Assembly (NCBI RefSeq): GCF_000305495.1 | Contig: NZ_AJTN02000193.1 | Coordinates: forward strand, 1-64,000 | From: Peribacillus psychrosaccharolyticus ATCC 23296 | Lineage (GTDB): Bacteria > Bacillota > Bacilli > Bacillales > DSM-1321 | Direction: 5' to 3' | Length of the DNA stretch: 64,000 nucleotides | Shown: positions 16,899 to 26,959 of the stretch, one piece after another | Numbering within the stretch: the first letter of the stretch is position 1 | How the letters are laid out: each line of letters opens with the position of its first letter | Notes under the pieces: model-generated | Databases searched by the model: none | What the model was told of the DNA's origin: nothing | What the model saw: only the letters and a program-made list of their open reading frames with translations | Translations under genes and position numbers: made by a program

Positions 16899-17678
16899 AT
16901 GAAGAAATCATTGATAACTATTTTATCGACATTATTTATACTTGTTTTGCTTTCAGGCTGTGCTGAAAAGGAACAGCTTGAGGATGGAACTAAGCTGATT
17001 CAGAAGGATCAATTCGTATTTGCATCTTCTGGTGAGTTTAAACCATTTAGTTTTGTAAAAGATGACATGGAAGTCACTGGATTTGACGTTGAGGTTGGGA
17101 AAGCAGTCGCAGAAAAACTTGGCTTAGAACCCGTACCTAAACGAATTAAGTTCAAGGGAATTGTTGAAGGTGTTAAGACAGGACGTGCTGATGCAGCAGT
17201 AGCTAGTCACACGGTCAACCCGCAGCGAAGTAAGCATGTTTCCTTTACAACTCCTTATTATTATTCTGGTCCACAAATATTCGTCCGTCCTGATAGTAAG
17301 TTAAAAAACATTGAAGATCTTAAAGGAAAAGAAATAGCCGCTTCAAAAGGCTCTACGTATGCCGACACCGCCGCTGAATACTCAAAGAATATTAAAACCT
17401 ATGACAGTGATATTACTGCCCTAAAAGCCTTGAGTGAAGGCAGACACGATGCGGTAATCACCGATTTTGTTACAGGTAAGACAGCTATAAAAGCTGGATT
17501 TGACATCGTCGGTCGTCAGCTGATTGAGCGAAGCGAGCAATCCATTGTCATTCCTCAAGATAATCCACAATTACTAAAACGCGTAAATACGGCTCTTGAG
17601 GAATTAAGACAGGATGGAACGCTGAAGAAATTAAGTCAAAAGTACTTTGGAGAAGACATTACTACAAAACCTGAATAA
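16899..17678 (+). CDS. Polar amino-acid ABC transporter, substrate-binding lipoprotein
   Basis: A 259-residue extracellular solute-binding protein (family 3). The signal peptide ends in the lipobox LLSGC (Cys21), so it is a lipoprotein on the outer membrane face. The mature part shows GEFKPFSFVKDDMEVTGFDVEV and a carboxylate-binding GRADAAVASHTVNPQRSKHVSF, typical of His/Arg/Gln/cystine binders. It heads a three-gene operon with permease and ATPase, like artPQR or the B. subtilis yqi set. The ligand cannot be set by eye. AAGGAGG lies before the ATG. Confidence 0.9.
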   Translation: MKKSLITILSTLFILVLLSGCAEKEQLEDGTKLIQKDQFVFASSGEFKPFSFVKDDMEVTGFDVEVGKAVAEKLGLEPVPKRIKFKGIVEGVKTGRADAAVASHTVNPQRSKHVSFTTPYYYSGPQIFVRPDSKLKNIEDLKGKEIAASKGSTYADTAAEYSKNIKTYDSDITALKALSEGRHDAVITDFVTGKTAIKAGFDIVGRQLIERSEQSIVIPQDNPQLLKRVNTALEELRQDGTLKKLSQKYFGEDITTKPE

Positions 17679-17707
17679 GACGTATAAACAGAAGGGGAGT
17701 TGTCCAT

Positions 17708-18373
17708 TTGCCTAGTTTGTCACATTTTTTCGAAACATTCTTTGGAAAATCAAATGTATTTATAGACGCCATGCTCCTTACCCTGGAGCTCACCGTAGTT
17801 TCAATTGTAGTAGGGATAATCATTGGTCTGTTTTTTGCACTATTAAAAGTATCTAATATTAAAATTCTTGGGTATATTTCAGATGTATATATTTACCTTG
17901 TCAGGGGTACCCCATTAATCGTTCAAATCTTCATCTTATATTTCGGAATTAGCAGCATCTTTTTACTACCGGATTTTTGGGCAGCATCGCTCGCACTCGC
18001 CTTACACAATGGTGCTTATATTGCGGAAATTTTCCGTGGTACCATTCAATCTATTGAAAAAGGACAACTTGAAGCCGGCCGTTCTCTCGGAATGAGCCCC
18101 GCTCTGACCTTGCGCCGTATTATTCTTCCGCAAGCCTTCCGTCGTGCTCTTCCGCCACTTGGCAACCAATTTATTATTGGACTAAAGGATTCATCTCTTG
18201 CCGCCTTTATCTCCATGGATGAATTGTTTAATGTGGCAACCACACTCGGTTCTAATAACTTTGATGAAATGACCTACTTACTGATCGTTGCGGTATATTA
18301 CTTAATCCTTGTCGCTATCTTAACGATCATAGTTAACTTAATTGAAAAGAAATTATCCATAAGTGATCGATAG
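17708..18373 (+). CDS. Polar amino-acid ABC transporter, permease
   Basis: A 221-residue HisM/GlnP-type inner membrane permease with about five membrane helices. The coupling-helix EAA motif is visible as EAGRSLGMSPALTLRRIILPQAF near residue 120. It starts at TTG, 8 nt after AAGGGGAG; there is no better ATG. It would form a homodimer with the ATPase encoded next and receive substrate from the preceding lipoprotein. Confidence 0.92.
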   Translation: MPSLSHFFETFFGKSNVFIDAMLLTLELTVVSIVVGIIIGLFFALLKVSNIKILGYISDVYIYLVRGTPLIVQIFILYFGISSIFLLPDFWAASLALALHNGAYIAEIFRGTIQSIEKGQLEAGRSLGMSPALTLRRIILPQAFRRALPPLGNQFIIGLKDSSLAAFISMDELFNVATTLGSNNFDEMTYLLIVAVYYLILVAILTIIVNLIEKKLSISDR

Positions 18374-18385
18374 GAGGATATGTAA

Positions 18386-19126
18386 ATGGAGAAAAGAGTC
18401 ATGCTTCGCATCAGAAATTTAAATAAATCCTTTGGTGACTTACATGTTCTAAAGGATATTGATATGAAAGTACTTGAAAGTGATGTAGTTTGTCTGATTG
18501 GTTCAAGTGGTTCTGGTAAAAGCACCCTGCTTCGCTGCTTGAACTTCCTTGAAAAAAGAGACAGCGGACAAATCTTAATCGAGGGTGAAGAAGTTAACCC
18601 AGAAACTCAGAATATAAATAAAGTCCGTGAAAAAGTTGGAATGGTCTTTCAACATTTCCACCTATTCCCACACATGACTGTCATTGATAACATCATTGAG
18701 GCACCTGTTCATGTTAAAAAGGTCCCAAAAAAACAAGCACTTGCCGAAGCAAAAGAGCTTCTACGTAAAGTAGGGCTGGAAGATAAAGCAGATGTTTATC
18801 CAAGCAAGCTGTCCGGCGGTCAGAAACAGCGGGTAGCTATCGCACGTGCGATGGCCATGAAACCTGATGTTCTGCTTTTCGATGAACCTACCTCTGCCCT
18901 GGATCCAGAGCTTGTTGGTGAAGTGTTATCTACAATGAAAGAGCTTGCTGAAGATGGAATGACGATGGTTGTCGTTACACATGAAATGAGCTTTGCTCGT
19001 GAAGTGAGTGACTGGATTGTTTTCATGCAAGAAGGACGCGTGATTGAAAGCGGTCCTCCGGAGGAATTCTTCACCAATCCAAAAGAGACACGCACAAAAG
19101 AATTTTTACAAACAACTGTCTTTTAA
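18386..19126 (+). CDS. Polar amino-acid ABC transporter, ATP-binding protein
   Basis: A 246-residue ABC ATPase of the GlnQ/HisP class. Walker A is GSSGSGKST near residue 38, the Q loop [13 protein letters not shown], the signature [14 protein letters not shown] near 138, Walker [14 protein letters not shown] and the switch His in [15 protein letters not shown] lies 8 nt before the ATG. It is last in the operon and is followed by a strong terminator. Position next to glnS is suggestive of glutamine but proves nothing. Confidence 0.95.
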   Translation: MEKRVMLRIRNLNKSFGDLHVLKDIDMKVLESDVVCLIGSSGSGKSTLLRCLNFLEKRDSGQILIEGEEVNPETQNINKVREKVGMVFQHFHLFPHMTVIDNIIEAPVHVKKVPKKQALAEAKELLRKVGLEDKADVYPSKLSGGQKQRVAIARAMAMKPDVLLFDEPTSALDPELVGEVLSTMKELAEDGMTMVVVTHEMSFAREVSDWIVFMQEGRVIESGPPEEFFTNPKETRTKEFLQTTVF

Positions 19127-19127
19127 T

Positions 19128-19163
19128 AAAACCCGCATCCTAATAAGGTGCGGGTTTTTCTAT
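19128..19163 (+). terminator. Terminator of the amino-acid ABC operon
   Basis: AAACCCGCATCCT and AGGTGCGGGTTT pair with one mismatch-like T-T near the top, followed by TTTTTC. The stretch up to 19372 has a perfect 12-bp palindrome at 19280-19291 (GGCTTTAAAGCC) but no T-box. Confidence 0.9.
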
Positions 19164-19372
19164 GTCAAACAGTAAGTCATAAAGGTTTGTCTAGACAATG
19201 GATGCAAAAATCTGTCTAACACAACGATAATTTGGTTACTATTTCTATAACCGTATATTTATAAATGACCCAAGATATCGGCTTTAAAGCCATCGGCATG
19301 GAAAAAAGTCTGTATTTATGGTATATTCACAGGTAAAATTATAAGTAGAATATTTAAGAAAGAGGTCTAATT

Positions 19373-21028
19373 ATGGAAAATAATTCTCCAAACTTTGTAC
19401 GAACGATTATTAAAGAAGACCTTGAATCCGGCAAGCATAACCACATTATTACTCGCTTCCCTCCAGAGCCAAATGGTTATTTGCATATCGGGCATGCAAA
19501 AGCGATTATTCTTAATTTTGGTGTAGCCGATGAATTTAACGGAGAGACTAATCTCCGCTTTGATGATACGAACCCAATTAAGGAAGATGTCGAGTATGTA
19601 AACTCAATTAAAGAAGATGTCGAGTGGCTTGGCTATACATGGGACAACTTGTTCTTTGCATCAGATTATTTCGATGAGATGTATGAGAGAGCACTTTTAC
19701 TGATCAAAAAAGGATTAGCCTACGTAGATGATCTTAGTGCAGATGAAATCCGCGAGTATCGCGGTACACTCACTGAACCAGGTAAAAACAGTCCATACCG
19801 CGATCGCTCTATTAATGAAAATCTCGATTTGTTCGAAAAAATGCGCAATGGTCAATTTAAAAACGGCGAAAAGGTGCTGCGTGCAAAAATTGATATGTCT
19901 TCCCCGAATATTAATTTACGTGATCCAGTTATCTACCGTATTTCTCATACAGAGCATCACAATACAGGCGATAAATGGTGTATCTATCCAATGTACGCCT
20001 TTGCTCACCCGCTTGAAGATGCCATTGAAGGAGTAACTCACTCCCTTTGCTCACTTGAATTTGAGGATCAACGTCCTCTTTATGATTGGATCGTCAAAAA
20101 TTGTGAAATGCAGCACACTCCAAGGCAATATGAGTTCGGCCGTTTGAACTTAACCAATACGGTAATGAGTAAACGGAAGCTCCGCCAGTTGGTTGAAGAA
20201 GGATATGTTGACGGCTGGGATGATCCACGGATGCCGACTATTTCTGGATTAAGACGCCGCGGTTATACTCCAGAAGCTATACGTAACTTCTGCCAAGAAA
20301 TTGGGGTTTCTAAAGCATATGGTACGATTGATTCACAGATGCTTGACCACTTTGTCCGTGAAGATTTGAAATTGAAGGCTCCACGTACTATGGGTGTTCT
20401 AAAACCACTTAAAGTCGTGATTACGAACTATCCAGAAGGTGAAGTAGAATGGCTTGAAGCTGAAAACAATCCAGAAAATCCGGAAATGGGATCTAGATTA
20501 ATTCCATTCTCTCGTGAAATTTACGTAGAGCAAGAAGATTTCATGGAGAATCCTCCCAAAAAATATTTCCGTCTCTTCCCAGGAAACGAAGTGCGTCTAA
20601 AGCATGCTTACTTCATCAAGTGTGAAGAAGTCATAAAAGATGAAGAAGGAAATGTTATCGAACTTCATTGCACATATGATAAAGAAACAAAGAGCGGCAG
20701 TGGATTTACGGGCCGTAAGGTAAAAGGTACGCTGCATTGGGTTGATGCTAATCATTCTATCCCTGCAGAATTCCGCAATTACCAACCGTTAATCATGGAT
20801 GAAAATCCGACTGAAGAAGAGGAAGAAAAAACGTTCCTAGAGCGTGTAAACCCGCAATCGTTAGAAGTCATGAATGGGTTTGTTGAACCAAACATGAAGC
20901 AAGTTAATCCACAGGATAAATTCCAATTCTTCCGTCACGGATACTATAATGTTGATCCAAAACACACAACAAAAGACAACCTGGTTTTCAACCAAATTGT
21001 CTCACTAAAAAGTTCATTTAAGCTATAA
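19373..21028 (+). CDS. glnS: Glutaminyl-tRNA synthetase
   Basis: A 551-residue class I synthetase that charges tRNA-Gln directly with glutamine. The HIGH motif lies in [16 protein letters not shown] near residue 29, and the KMSKS-like loop is VMSKRKL near 263. The GlnRS hallmarks [17 protein letters not shown], and the C-terminal anticodon-binding beta barrels are present, and it is as long as E. coli GlnRS. Most Bacillota lack GlnRS and make Gln-tRNA through a non-discriminating GluRS and GatCAB, so this gene was probably gained by transfer (inference). An AGAGG site precedes the ATG, and a strong terminator follows. Confidence 0.96.
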   Translation: MENNSPNFVRTIIKEDLESGKHNHIITRFPPEPNGYLHIGHAKAIILNFGVADEFNGETNLRFDDTNPIKEDVEYVNSIKEDVEWLGYTWDNLFFASDYFDEMYERALLLIKKGLAYVDDLSADEIREYRGTLTEPGKNSPYRDRSINENLDLFEKMRNGQFKNGEKVLRAKIDMSSPNINLRDPVIYRISHTEHHNTGDKWCIYPMYAFAHPLEDAIEGVTHSLCSLEFEDQRPLYDWIVKNCEMQHTPRQYEFGRLNLTNTVMSKRKLRQLVEEGYVDGWDDPRMPTISGLRRRGYTPEAIRNFCQEIGVSKAYGTIDSQMLDHFVREDLKLKAPRTMGVLKPLKVVITNYPEGEVEWLEAENNPENPEMGSRLIPFSREIYVEQEDFMENPPKKYFRLFPGNEVRLKHAYFIKCEEVIKDEEGNVIELHCTYDKETKSGSGFTGRKVKGTLHWVDANHSIPAEFRNYQPLIMDENPTEEEEEKTFLERVNPQSLEVMNGFVEPNMKQVNPQDKFQFFRHGYYNVDPKHTTKDNLVFNQIVSLKSSFKL

Positions 21029-21031
21029 GTT

Positions 21032-21068
21032 AAACCCCTCTTCACAAATGTGAAGAGGGGTTTTTTCT
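21032..21068 (+). terminator. Terminator of glnS
   Basis: AAACCCCTCTTCACA and TGTGAAGAGGGGTTT form a 15-pair stem followed by a T run. Confidence 0.95.
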
Positions 21069-21133
21069 GCTTTTCTTATTTAACCAGGGGTATCTTGACT
21101 AAAAATGAAATTTTTCGCTGTCAAAATCGCATT

Positions 21134-21207
21134 ATTCCCGTCTGGTGTAGCCTGATTCCTGTCTGAGATTAGTGTATTCCCGTCAAGAAGGATCATATTC
21201 CCGTCTG
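21134..21207. repeat. Intergenic direct-repeat array, exact 21-bp period, core ATTCCCGTC
   Basis: ATTCCCGTCTG begins at 21134 and 21197, ATTCCTGTCTG at 21155 and ATTCCCGTCAA at 21176, so four copies are spaced exactly 21 bp. The remaining 10 bp of each unit are not conserved. On the minus strand one frame stays open across it and gives heptads such as DGNTLIS. It lies between convergent glnS and the rsbR-like gene. No known element matches. Confidence 0.8.
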
Positions 21208-21258
21208 AGCTGATTTTTATACCCCATTGGGTATTTATAAAAACTAAGTTCAAGGCTG

Positions 21259-22110
21259 TTAGTTTTGAAGCAGCTTAATGCCTGCCCGCTGCAGAGCTTG
21301 TTTTAAGGTGCTGTGTGTTGAAATTCCGCTGAAATCCAGGCCAAGCTGAATTGAAGTTTGAGCCACTTCTGGCCGGATCCCTGAGATTGTCGAATTGATT
21401 CCCAATAAAGATAATGTTTTTGTTACCTGGTATAGTTGTTGAGCCACCATCGTATCTACTATTGTAACACCGGAGAGGTCAATAAAAAGATGTGAAATCT
21501 CAGCAGCCGAACATTTCTCCGCAACATTCTCAAGCATCCTGCCTGCACGGTGTGTATCGATGTCACCTGTTAAAGGCAGAACAGCAATTGAGTCAACCAG
21601 CGGAATGACAGGGGCACTCAACTCATTAATTAGTTCCTGCTGAGCGTTCAAACGCATACTTGTTAACTCATAATATAGTTCAGTAAATCTTCCAATCAGC
21701 CTGTCAAAGGCTTTATGAATGACAAAGTTCCAACGGATAATATCCTCTTTCGTAACCTTGTCCATGTCATTTATAAATGTAACAATTGTTTTCCAGTAGA
21801 TTTCCCGAACCTTATTTATCGCTTCTAACACCTCATAAATGGGTGTATCACTTTTGACTCTGCTCTCAGCAACGATTAACGCCCACTCCACCATACTTTC
21901 ATTAAATATATCGCAATCATCCAGCAGGGCACTTGTGACCGTGGTAATGGTAAGTGTATTCTGGGTTCTCAATTGTTGTTCAACTCCACCAGCTGCATTA
22001 ACCGAGTAGATGGATCCATCCTGTTTTTCCCGCATATTCAGCCAGTTTTCCGTAATCAAACTCGAATGATCTAAGATGTATTGGTACAATTCTTTATCTA
22101 TATTTCTCAT
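21259..22110 (-). CDS. RsbR-type stressosome protein (STAS domain)
   Basis: A 283-residue paralogue of RsbRA/B/C/D. The N-terminal 150 residues are a helical globin-like sensor domain; the C-terminal STAS domain (about 165-275) contains PLTGDIDTHRAGRML and DLSGVTIVDTMVAQQLYQ. The two threonines phosphorylated by RsbT in RsbRA appear to be kept, in VDTMV and AQTSIQLG. Such proteins build the stressosome that releases RsbT to activate SigB. GAGGGGAG precedes the ATG. It lies 25 nt downstream of msrAB and may be co-transcribed with it, tying oxidative damage repair and stress sensing. Which RsbR paralogue it is remains open. Confidence 0.88.
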   Translation of the reverse strand: MRNIDKELYQYILDHSSLITENWLNMREKQDGSIYSVNAAGGVEQQLRTQNTLTITTVTSALLDDCDIFNESMVEWALIVAESRVKSDTPIYEVLEAINKVREIYWKTIVTFINDMDKVTKEDIIRWNFVIHKAFDRLIGRFTELYYELTSMRLNAQQELINELSAPVIPLVDSIAVLPLTGDIDTHRAGRMLENVAEKCSAAEISHLFIDLSGVTIVDTMVAQQLYQVTKTLSLLGINSTISGIRPEVAQTSIQLGLDFSGISTHSTLKQALQRAGIKLLQN

Positions 22111-22135
22111 AAATACTCTCCCCTCTAACTCGCGA

Positions 22136-23101
22136 TTACTTCATTCGAAATAAAATGAGAAAATCACTGTACCCTTCTTCTTCCAAACATTCCTTAGGAA
22201 TAAACCGCAGTGCTGCTGAATTAATACAATAACGTTTACTCTTGTTACTCTCCTCAAACACATGTCCTAGATGAGAGTCTGCTTCTCGACTGCGAATTTC
22301 AGTTCTTGTCATACGATGACTTAAATCAATATTTTCTACTACACTCGCTGACATAACTGGCTTCTTGAAACTAGGCCAGCCACACCCGCTGTCATATTGA
22401 TCCTTTGATGAAAATAGCGGTTCCCCCGAGACAATATCAACGTATATTCCTTCTTTATCGTTCTGCCAATATTCATTGTCAAACGGTTGCTCTGTTCCGT
22501 TTTCCTGTGTAACATAATACTGCATAGGTGTTAGGGCATCTTTTAATTTACTTCGGTCTCTTGGCCAATATTTCTTAAGAAAGGCTTCTCTGCCTGAACT
22601 TCTTTGATAAAGTGCATACCGAAAAGCATTTTTTTGATAAAAATTTTGATGATATTCTTCAGCTGGATAAAAAGGCTTAGATTGTAAGATTTTTGTAACA
22701 ATAGGCCGGTCAAATCGTCCACTTTCTTCCAAATCAATTTTTGATTGTTCCGCTTTCTTTTTTTGTTGTTGATTATGGTAAAAAATTACGCTTTGATACG
22801 CTGACCCGCGGTCAGAAAACTGTCCGCCTTCATCAAATGGATTGATTTGCTGCCAGTAAATATCCAAGAGTTGATCATAGGTAATTATTTCAGGATTAAA
22901 GGTTATTTTCACTACTTCCATATGTCCAGATTGTCCTGTTTTCACTTGGCTGTACGTTGGGTTTTCTATGCTGCCTCCGCTATAACCTGAGACTACTTCA
23001 ATAATGCCTTCCTTTTGATCAAAAGGCGACACCATGCACCAGAAGCATCCACCCGCAAATATAGCGGTTTCAACCGTTAATTGATTGTTCTCACATTCCA
23101 T
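22136..23101 (-). CDS. msrAB: Fused peptide-methionine sulfoxide reductase MsrA-MsrB
   Basis: A 321-residue two-domain repair enzyme that reduces both S and R forms of methionine sulfoxide. MsrA is N-terminal, with catalytic Cys in GGCFWC near residue 19. MsrB is C-terminal, with SGCGWPSF and catalytic Cys in [13 protein letters not shown] near 300. The two CxxC zinc pairs of metal-bearing MsrB are absent (GEPLF and [11 protein letters not shown] stand there), so this is the zinc-free form. I start at the ATG at 23101, preceded by AAGGGG; the longer frame to 23200 lacks a site. The protein has no export signal. Confidence 0.93.
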   Translation of the reverse strand: MECENNQLTVETAIFAGGCFWCMVSPFDQKEGIIEVVSGYSGGSIENPTYSQVKTGQSGHMEVVKITFNPEIITYDQLLDIYWQQINPFDEGGQFSDRGSAYQSVIFYHNQQQKKKAEQSKIDLEESGRFDRPIVTKILQSKPFYPAEEYHQNFYQKNAFRYALYQRSSGREAFLKKYWPRDRSKLKDALTPMQYYVTQENGTEQPFDNEYWQNDKEGIYVDIVSGEPLFSSKDQYDSGCGWPSFKKPVMSASVVENIDLSHRMTRTEIRSREADSHLGHVFEESNKSKRYCINSAALRFIPKECLEEEGYSDFLILFRMK

Positions 23102-23182
23102 TGCAAACTTACCCCTTGCCAGTAAATTCTCTTTCCATAAGTATAGTCCATCCTTCAATGAATTTAAAATTTTCAAGCACAT

Positions 23183-23214
23183 AAGAAAAAGCCGACACAC
23201 TTGCTGCCGGCTTT
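23183..23214 (-). terminator. Terminator of the nucleoside transporter gene
   Basis: On the minus strand AAAGCCG and CGGCTTT pair around a 13-nt loop, followed by TTTCTT just after the stop codon of the transporter. Confidence 0.75.
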
Positions 23215-23219
23215 AATCG

Positions 23220-24398
23220 TTATATGATAACACTGACAATGATTGCAGTCAGGACACTAACTAACGTTGCTCCATACAGTAATTTTAATCCCATACGAGC
23301 CACAACATTGCCTTGTTTTTCATCCAATCCTTTAACCGCTCCTGCGACAATACCGATTGAGGAGAAATTAGCGAAAGAGACAAGGAATACCGAGATAATC
23401 CCTACTGTTCTTTCACTCAAGTTTGCTTGAGCATTTCCGAGATCAATCATAGCCACAAATTCATTCGTGACGAGTTTTGTTGCCATAATACCGCCTGCGG
23501 TTACAGACTCTGCAACTGGAATTCCCATAAGAATCGCAAATGGTGCAAAAATGTAACCAATGATTTCTTGGAAGCTGATTCCAAAAATCATATTAAACAA
23601 GCTATTGATCATGGCTATCAGTGCAACAAATCCAATCAGCATCGCTGCAACAATAATCGCTACTTTAAATCCATCCAGAATATATTCGCCGATCATTTCA
23701 AAAAAGCTTTGCTTTTCTTCTTGTACGACTAAGATATCTTCTTCTTCTGTAACCGTATAAGGGTTAATTATGGATGCAATAATAAATCCGCCGAATAAGT
23801 TAATCACAATAGCTGTTACAACATAGGCAGGTTCAATCATTGTCATATAGGCACCAACAATGGACATGGATACTGTAGACATTGCTGAAGCACACAATGT
23901 ATATAGACGATTAGGCGGCAGTTTTCCCAGCTGTTTTTTCACCGTGATAAACACTTCAGATTGCCCTACCAAAGCAGATGCTACAGCATTATATGATTCA
24001 AGCTTCCCCATTCCATTGACTTTACTCAACAGGAAGCCAATCCATTTCATAATAAACGGTAGGATTTTAAAATACTGAAGAATCCCAATCAATACTGAAA
24101 TAAAGACGATAGGCAGAAGTACGGTTAAGAAAAACGGTGCTTCTCCATCATTTGCTATTCCGCTAAACACAAAGGCAATTCCTTCACCAGCGTAAGTAAG
24201 CAGCTTAGAAAATGCACCTGCTATTCCTTCAATAACCACTAAGCCAAACTTGGTATTTAGTAATAGGTAAGCTAGAAGAAGCTGGATCACAACCATTAAA
24301 AGAATCGGTTTGATCTTAACGTTTTTTCGGTTACTGCTTATTAAGTAGGCCAAGCCAAGAACAACAAGAAGTCCTACAATAGCAATTAGAAACTTCAT
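23220..24398 (-). CDS. NupC/CNT-family nucleoside transporter
   Basis: A 392-residue concentrative nucleoside transporter with about eight to ten membrane segments. It keeps family marks such as [13 protein letters not shown] near residue 140, [10 protein letters not shown]-like [17 protein letters not shown] and the C-terminal [19 protein letters not shown] proteins import nucleosides with protons or sodium. The ATG at 24398 lies 5 nt after GGAGGG; the longer frame to 24449 does not. It is 60 nt downstream of the gluconokinase gene with no terminator between, which places it where B. subtilis has the gluconate permease gntP. A nucleoside substrate follows from family; a role in the gluconate group is inference. 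Confidence 0.9.
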   Translation of the reverse strand: MKFLIAIVGLLVVLGLAYLISSNRKNVKIKPILLMVVIQLLLAYLLLNTKFGLVVIEGIAGAFSKLLTYAGEGIAFVFSGIANDGEAPFFLTVLLPIVFISVLIGILQYFKILPFIMKWIGFLLSKVNGMGKLESYNAVASALVGQSEVFITVKKQLGKLPPNRLYTLCASAMSTVSMSIVGAYMTMIEPAYVVTAIVINLFGGFIIASIINPYTVTEEEDILVVQEEKQSFFEMIGEYILDGFKVAIIVAAMLIGFVALIAMINSLFNMIFGISFQEIIGYIFAPFAILMGIPVAESVTAGGIMATKLVTNEFVAMIDLGNAQANLSERTVGIISVFLVSFANFSSIGIVAGAVKGLDEKQGNVVARMGLKLLYGATLVSVLTAIIVSVII

Positions 24399-24458
24399 TT
24401 TTTCCCTCCACTGAGTTGTAATAAGCTCTAGGTGGTCATCTCTACACAAGCGGCTGAC

Positions 24459-26009
24459 TTACATTCCAATTTTTATGTGTTTCTTTTGGAAATCAGTTAT
24501 ATTTTGGTATTCATCCTTTAACATACGAGAGATACGAATGAAGATTGGCGACAATTCACTGTAAACCTCAACATTCTCATGTATGGGCATATGGCGGTGT
24601 GATCCCCCAACCATTTTTGAAACAACATCTAAGGAGTCTATCTCACCAATTCCATACATACCAAGAATAGCTGCACCTAAACAAGAGCTTTCAATGCTTT
24701 CTGGAACGGACACTTCTTGATTAAAGATATCTGCCATCATTTGACGCCATAATCCGGATCGGGCAAATCCTCCAGTAGCATGGATTTGCTCCGGTTTACC
24801 AATTAATTCTGCTAATGCTAGCTGCACTGTATACAGATTAAAAATAACTCCCTCTAAAAGAGCACGGATCATATGCTCTCGTTTATGGTGTAAGCTGAGA
24901 CCAAAGTATGAACCTCGCGCATTCGCATCCCATAACGGAGCCCTCTCACCTGCTAGATAAGGATGGAAGAGAAGGCCATCAGAACCTGGATTTACTTTAG
25001 ACGCAAGTTCGGTTAATAATTCATAAGAATTGATTCCGAGACGTTTAGCTGCCTCTATTTCAGAAGCACCCAGCTGATCACGTGCCCATCTAAAAATCAT
25101 TCCGCCATTATTAACCGCACCGCCAATCACCCAAAGGTCTTCTGTTAATGCATAGCAAAAGATTCTCCCTTTTGGATCTGTTACAGGTTTATTAGTCACA
25201 GCCCTGATTGCACCGCTTGTCCCAATCGTAACAGCCACGACGCCTGGCTTGATTGCATTTACGCCAAGATTGGAGAGTACACCGTCACTTGCACCTACTA
25301 CAAAAGGTGTATTCTTCATTATTCCCAATTCATTCGCAAATACTTCAGCTAATCCTGACAAATGATACGTAGGTGGAACTAGTTCTGAAAGTTTGTCTCG
25401 GGTAACTCCAGCCACTTCAAGTGCGCCTTTATCCCAATCAAGGTCTTTGAGGTTAAATAAACCAGTGGCAGAAGCAATTGAATAGTCAATGACGTATCGG
25501 CCAAATAGCTTATAAAATACATATTCCTTTATTGATATAAATTTATACGCACTTGCCGCGATTACTGGAAACTCGTGTTTAATCCAAGTTAATTTTGCTA
25601 ACGGGGACATTGGGTGAATGGGAGTACCAGTCCGTAAATAAAGGCTATGTCCATCCATTTCTTCTGAGATTTTCTTCGCCCACTCCGAACTCCTATTATC
25701 TGCCCAAGTTATACATTGAGTTAAAGGATGTCCATTACGGTCTACAGCAATTAAGCTATGCATAGCTGAGCTAAATGATACACATAGAAGATCTTCAACA
25801 GGGATCTTTCCTTTTTGCATCGTCTCTTTAATTGATTCAATCACCGCTGTAAAAATCAGATCCGGATCCTGTTCTGCTGTTTCAGGAGTGGGTGAGTATA
25901 ATGGGTATTCCACGCCATGAGTTGAGATAATTCGGCCTTCTTTTGTAAACAGTACCGATTTCGTACTGGTCGTACCTATATCTACACCAATTACATACTT
26001 CGTATTCAT
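24459..26009 (-). CDS. gntK: FGGY-family gluconokinase
   Basis: A FGGY sugar kinase of about 516 residues, the size of B. subtilis GntK. It has the N-terminal phosphate loop GVDIGTTSTKSVLF near residue 8, LVGASDGVLSNLG-like VVGASDGVLSNLG near 240, VTIGTSGAIRAV near 260 and the C-terminal ATGGFARSGLWRQMMADI. FGGY enzymes are hard to assign, but the neighbours (6-phosphogluconate dehydrogenase and an RpiR regulator) favour gluconate. Two ATG codons follow GGAGGG. The second (26009) is 6 nt away and the first (26012) only 3, so I chose 26009. It would make 6-phosphogluconate for the dehydrogenase encoded just upstream. Confidence 0.85.
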   Translation of the reverse strand: MNTKYVIGVDIGTTSTKSVLFTKEGRIISTHGVEYPLYSPTPETAEQDPDLIFTAVIESIKETMQKGKIPVEDLLCVSFSSAMHSLIAVDRNGHPLTQCITWADNRSSEWAKKISEEMDGHSLYLRTGTPIHPMSPLAKLTWIKHEFPVIAASAYKFISIKEYVFYKLFGRYVIDYSIASATGLFNLKDLDWDKGALEVAGVTRDKLSELVPPTYHLSGLAEVFANELGIMKNTPFVVGASDGVLSNLGVNAIKPGVVAVTIGTSGAIRAVTNKPVTDPKGRIFCYALTEDLWVIGGAVNNGGMIFRWARDQLGASEIEAAKRLGINSYELLTELASKVNPGSDGLLFHPYLAGERAPLWDANARGSYFGLSLHHKREHMIRALLEGVIFNLYTVQLALAELIGKPEQIHATGGFARSGLWRQMMADIFNQEVSVPESIESSCLGAAILGMYGIGEIDSLDVVSKMVGGSHRHMPIHENVEVYSELSPIFIRISRMLKDEYQNITDFQKKHIKIGM

Positions 26010-26062
26010 CATTTACCCTCCCTGTACCTCGACAGGGCATCAAAAGTCACCCATTTAACAGG

Positions 26063-26959
26063 TTATTTTTTTACTACACTGTGGCCGCCAAATTCATTGC
26101 GTAATGCCGAGACTACTTTGCCTGAAAACGTATCATCTTCTAATGAACGGTAACGCATCATAAGAGACATCGCTATAACTGGTGTTGCCACTTGTAAATC
26201 TAATGCAGTTTCTAGTGTCCACTTTCCTTCACCAGATGAATGCATGATTCCTTTTAGCTCGTCCAAATGTGCATCCTTTGAAAAAGCATTTTCAGTTAAT
26301 TCCATTAACCATGATCGAATCACCGATCCATTATTCCAAACGCGGGCAACTTTTTCATAGTCAAAGTCGAAGTCACTTTTATCAAGTACTTCAAATCCTT
26401 CAGCAATGGATTGCATCATGCCATATTCCACACCATTATGAACCATTTTTAGATAATGACCGCTTCCACTTTTACCAGCGTATAGGTATCCATTTTCGAC
26501 CGAGATATCTTGGAATAATTGTTCAACCGTTGCAAAAGCATCTGGATTACCGCCAATCATCGTACAAGCACCATTTCTAGCACCTGCCATCCCGCCGCTT
26601 GTGCCTACATCTAAGAAATGAATGCCTGTTTCAGCCAATTCGTCTGCGCGGCGAATTGAGTCCTTATAATTAGAATTTCCTCCATCAATCACAATATCAC
26701 CAGGCGTAAGCAGTTCTTTTAACTCAGTTAATACGGATTCAGTGATTTCACCCGCAGGAACCATCATCCAAATTACGCGTGGTGCCTCTAATCCTGCAAC
26801 TAGTTCTTTTATTGAAGCTGCACCAATACCGCCTGCTTCTTTCACTTTATTCACATTATTTACATCTACATCAAATGCTGCTACTTCATGTTTATGAGAT
26901 AGTATATTTTGAGCAAGATTGTAGCCCATCTTCCCAAGACCTATTAATCCAATTTTCAT
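26063..26959 (-). CDS. gnd: 6-phosphogluconate dehydrogenase, short NAD-type (YqeC-like)
   Basis: A 298-residue decarboxylating 6-phosphogluconate dehydrogenase of the short form. The Rossmann motif is IGLIGLGKMGYNLAQNIL, and the acidic strand end AFDVDVNN suggests NAD rather than NADP. DVGTSGGMAGARNGACTMIGG and the catalytic KMVHNGVEYGMMQ near residue 170 match the family. It yields ribulose 5-phosphate. It is the first gene of the gluconate group, divergent from the RpiR regulator; GAGGAG lies before the ATG. The downstream gluconokinase begins 53 nt later. Confidence 0.93.
   Translation of the reverse strand: MKIGLIGLGKMGYNLAQNILSHKHEVAAFDVDVNNVNKVKEAGGIGAASIKELVAGLEAPRVIWMMVPAGEITESVLTELKELLTPGDIVIDGGNSNYKDSIRRADELAETGIHFLDVGTSGGMAGARNGACTMIGGNPDAFATVEQLFQDISVENGYLYAGKSGSGHYLKMVHNGVEYGMMQSIAEGFEVLDKSDFDFDYEKVARVWNNGSVIRSWLMELTENAFSKDAHLDELKGIMHSSGEGKWTLETALDLQVATPVIAMSLMMRYRSLEDDTFSGKVVSALRNEFGGHSVVKK

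Noticed and set aside
19164-19372. T-box leader before glnS
   Set aside because: No AGGGTGGNACCGCG-type T-box sequence and no antiterminator; the only terminator belongs to the upstream operon.
21134-21207. CRISPR array
   Set aside because: Units are 21 bp with an 11-bp core and no spacers of equal 30-40 bp length; no cas genes nearby. The same holds for 61097-61186.
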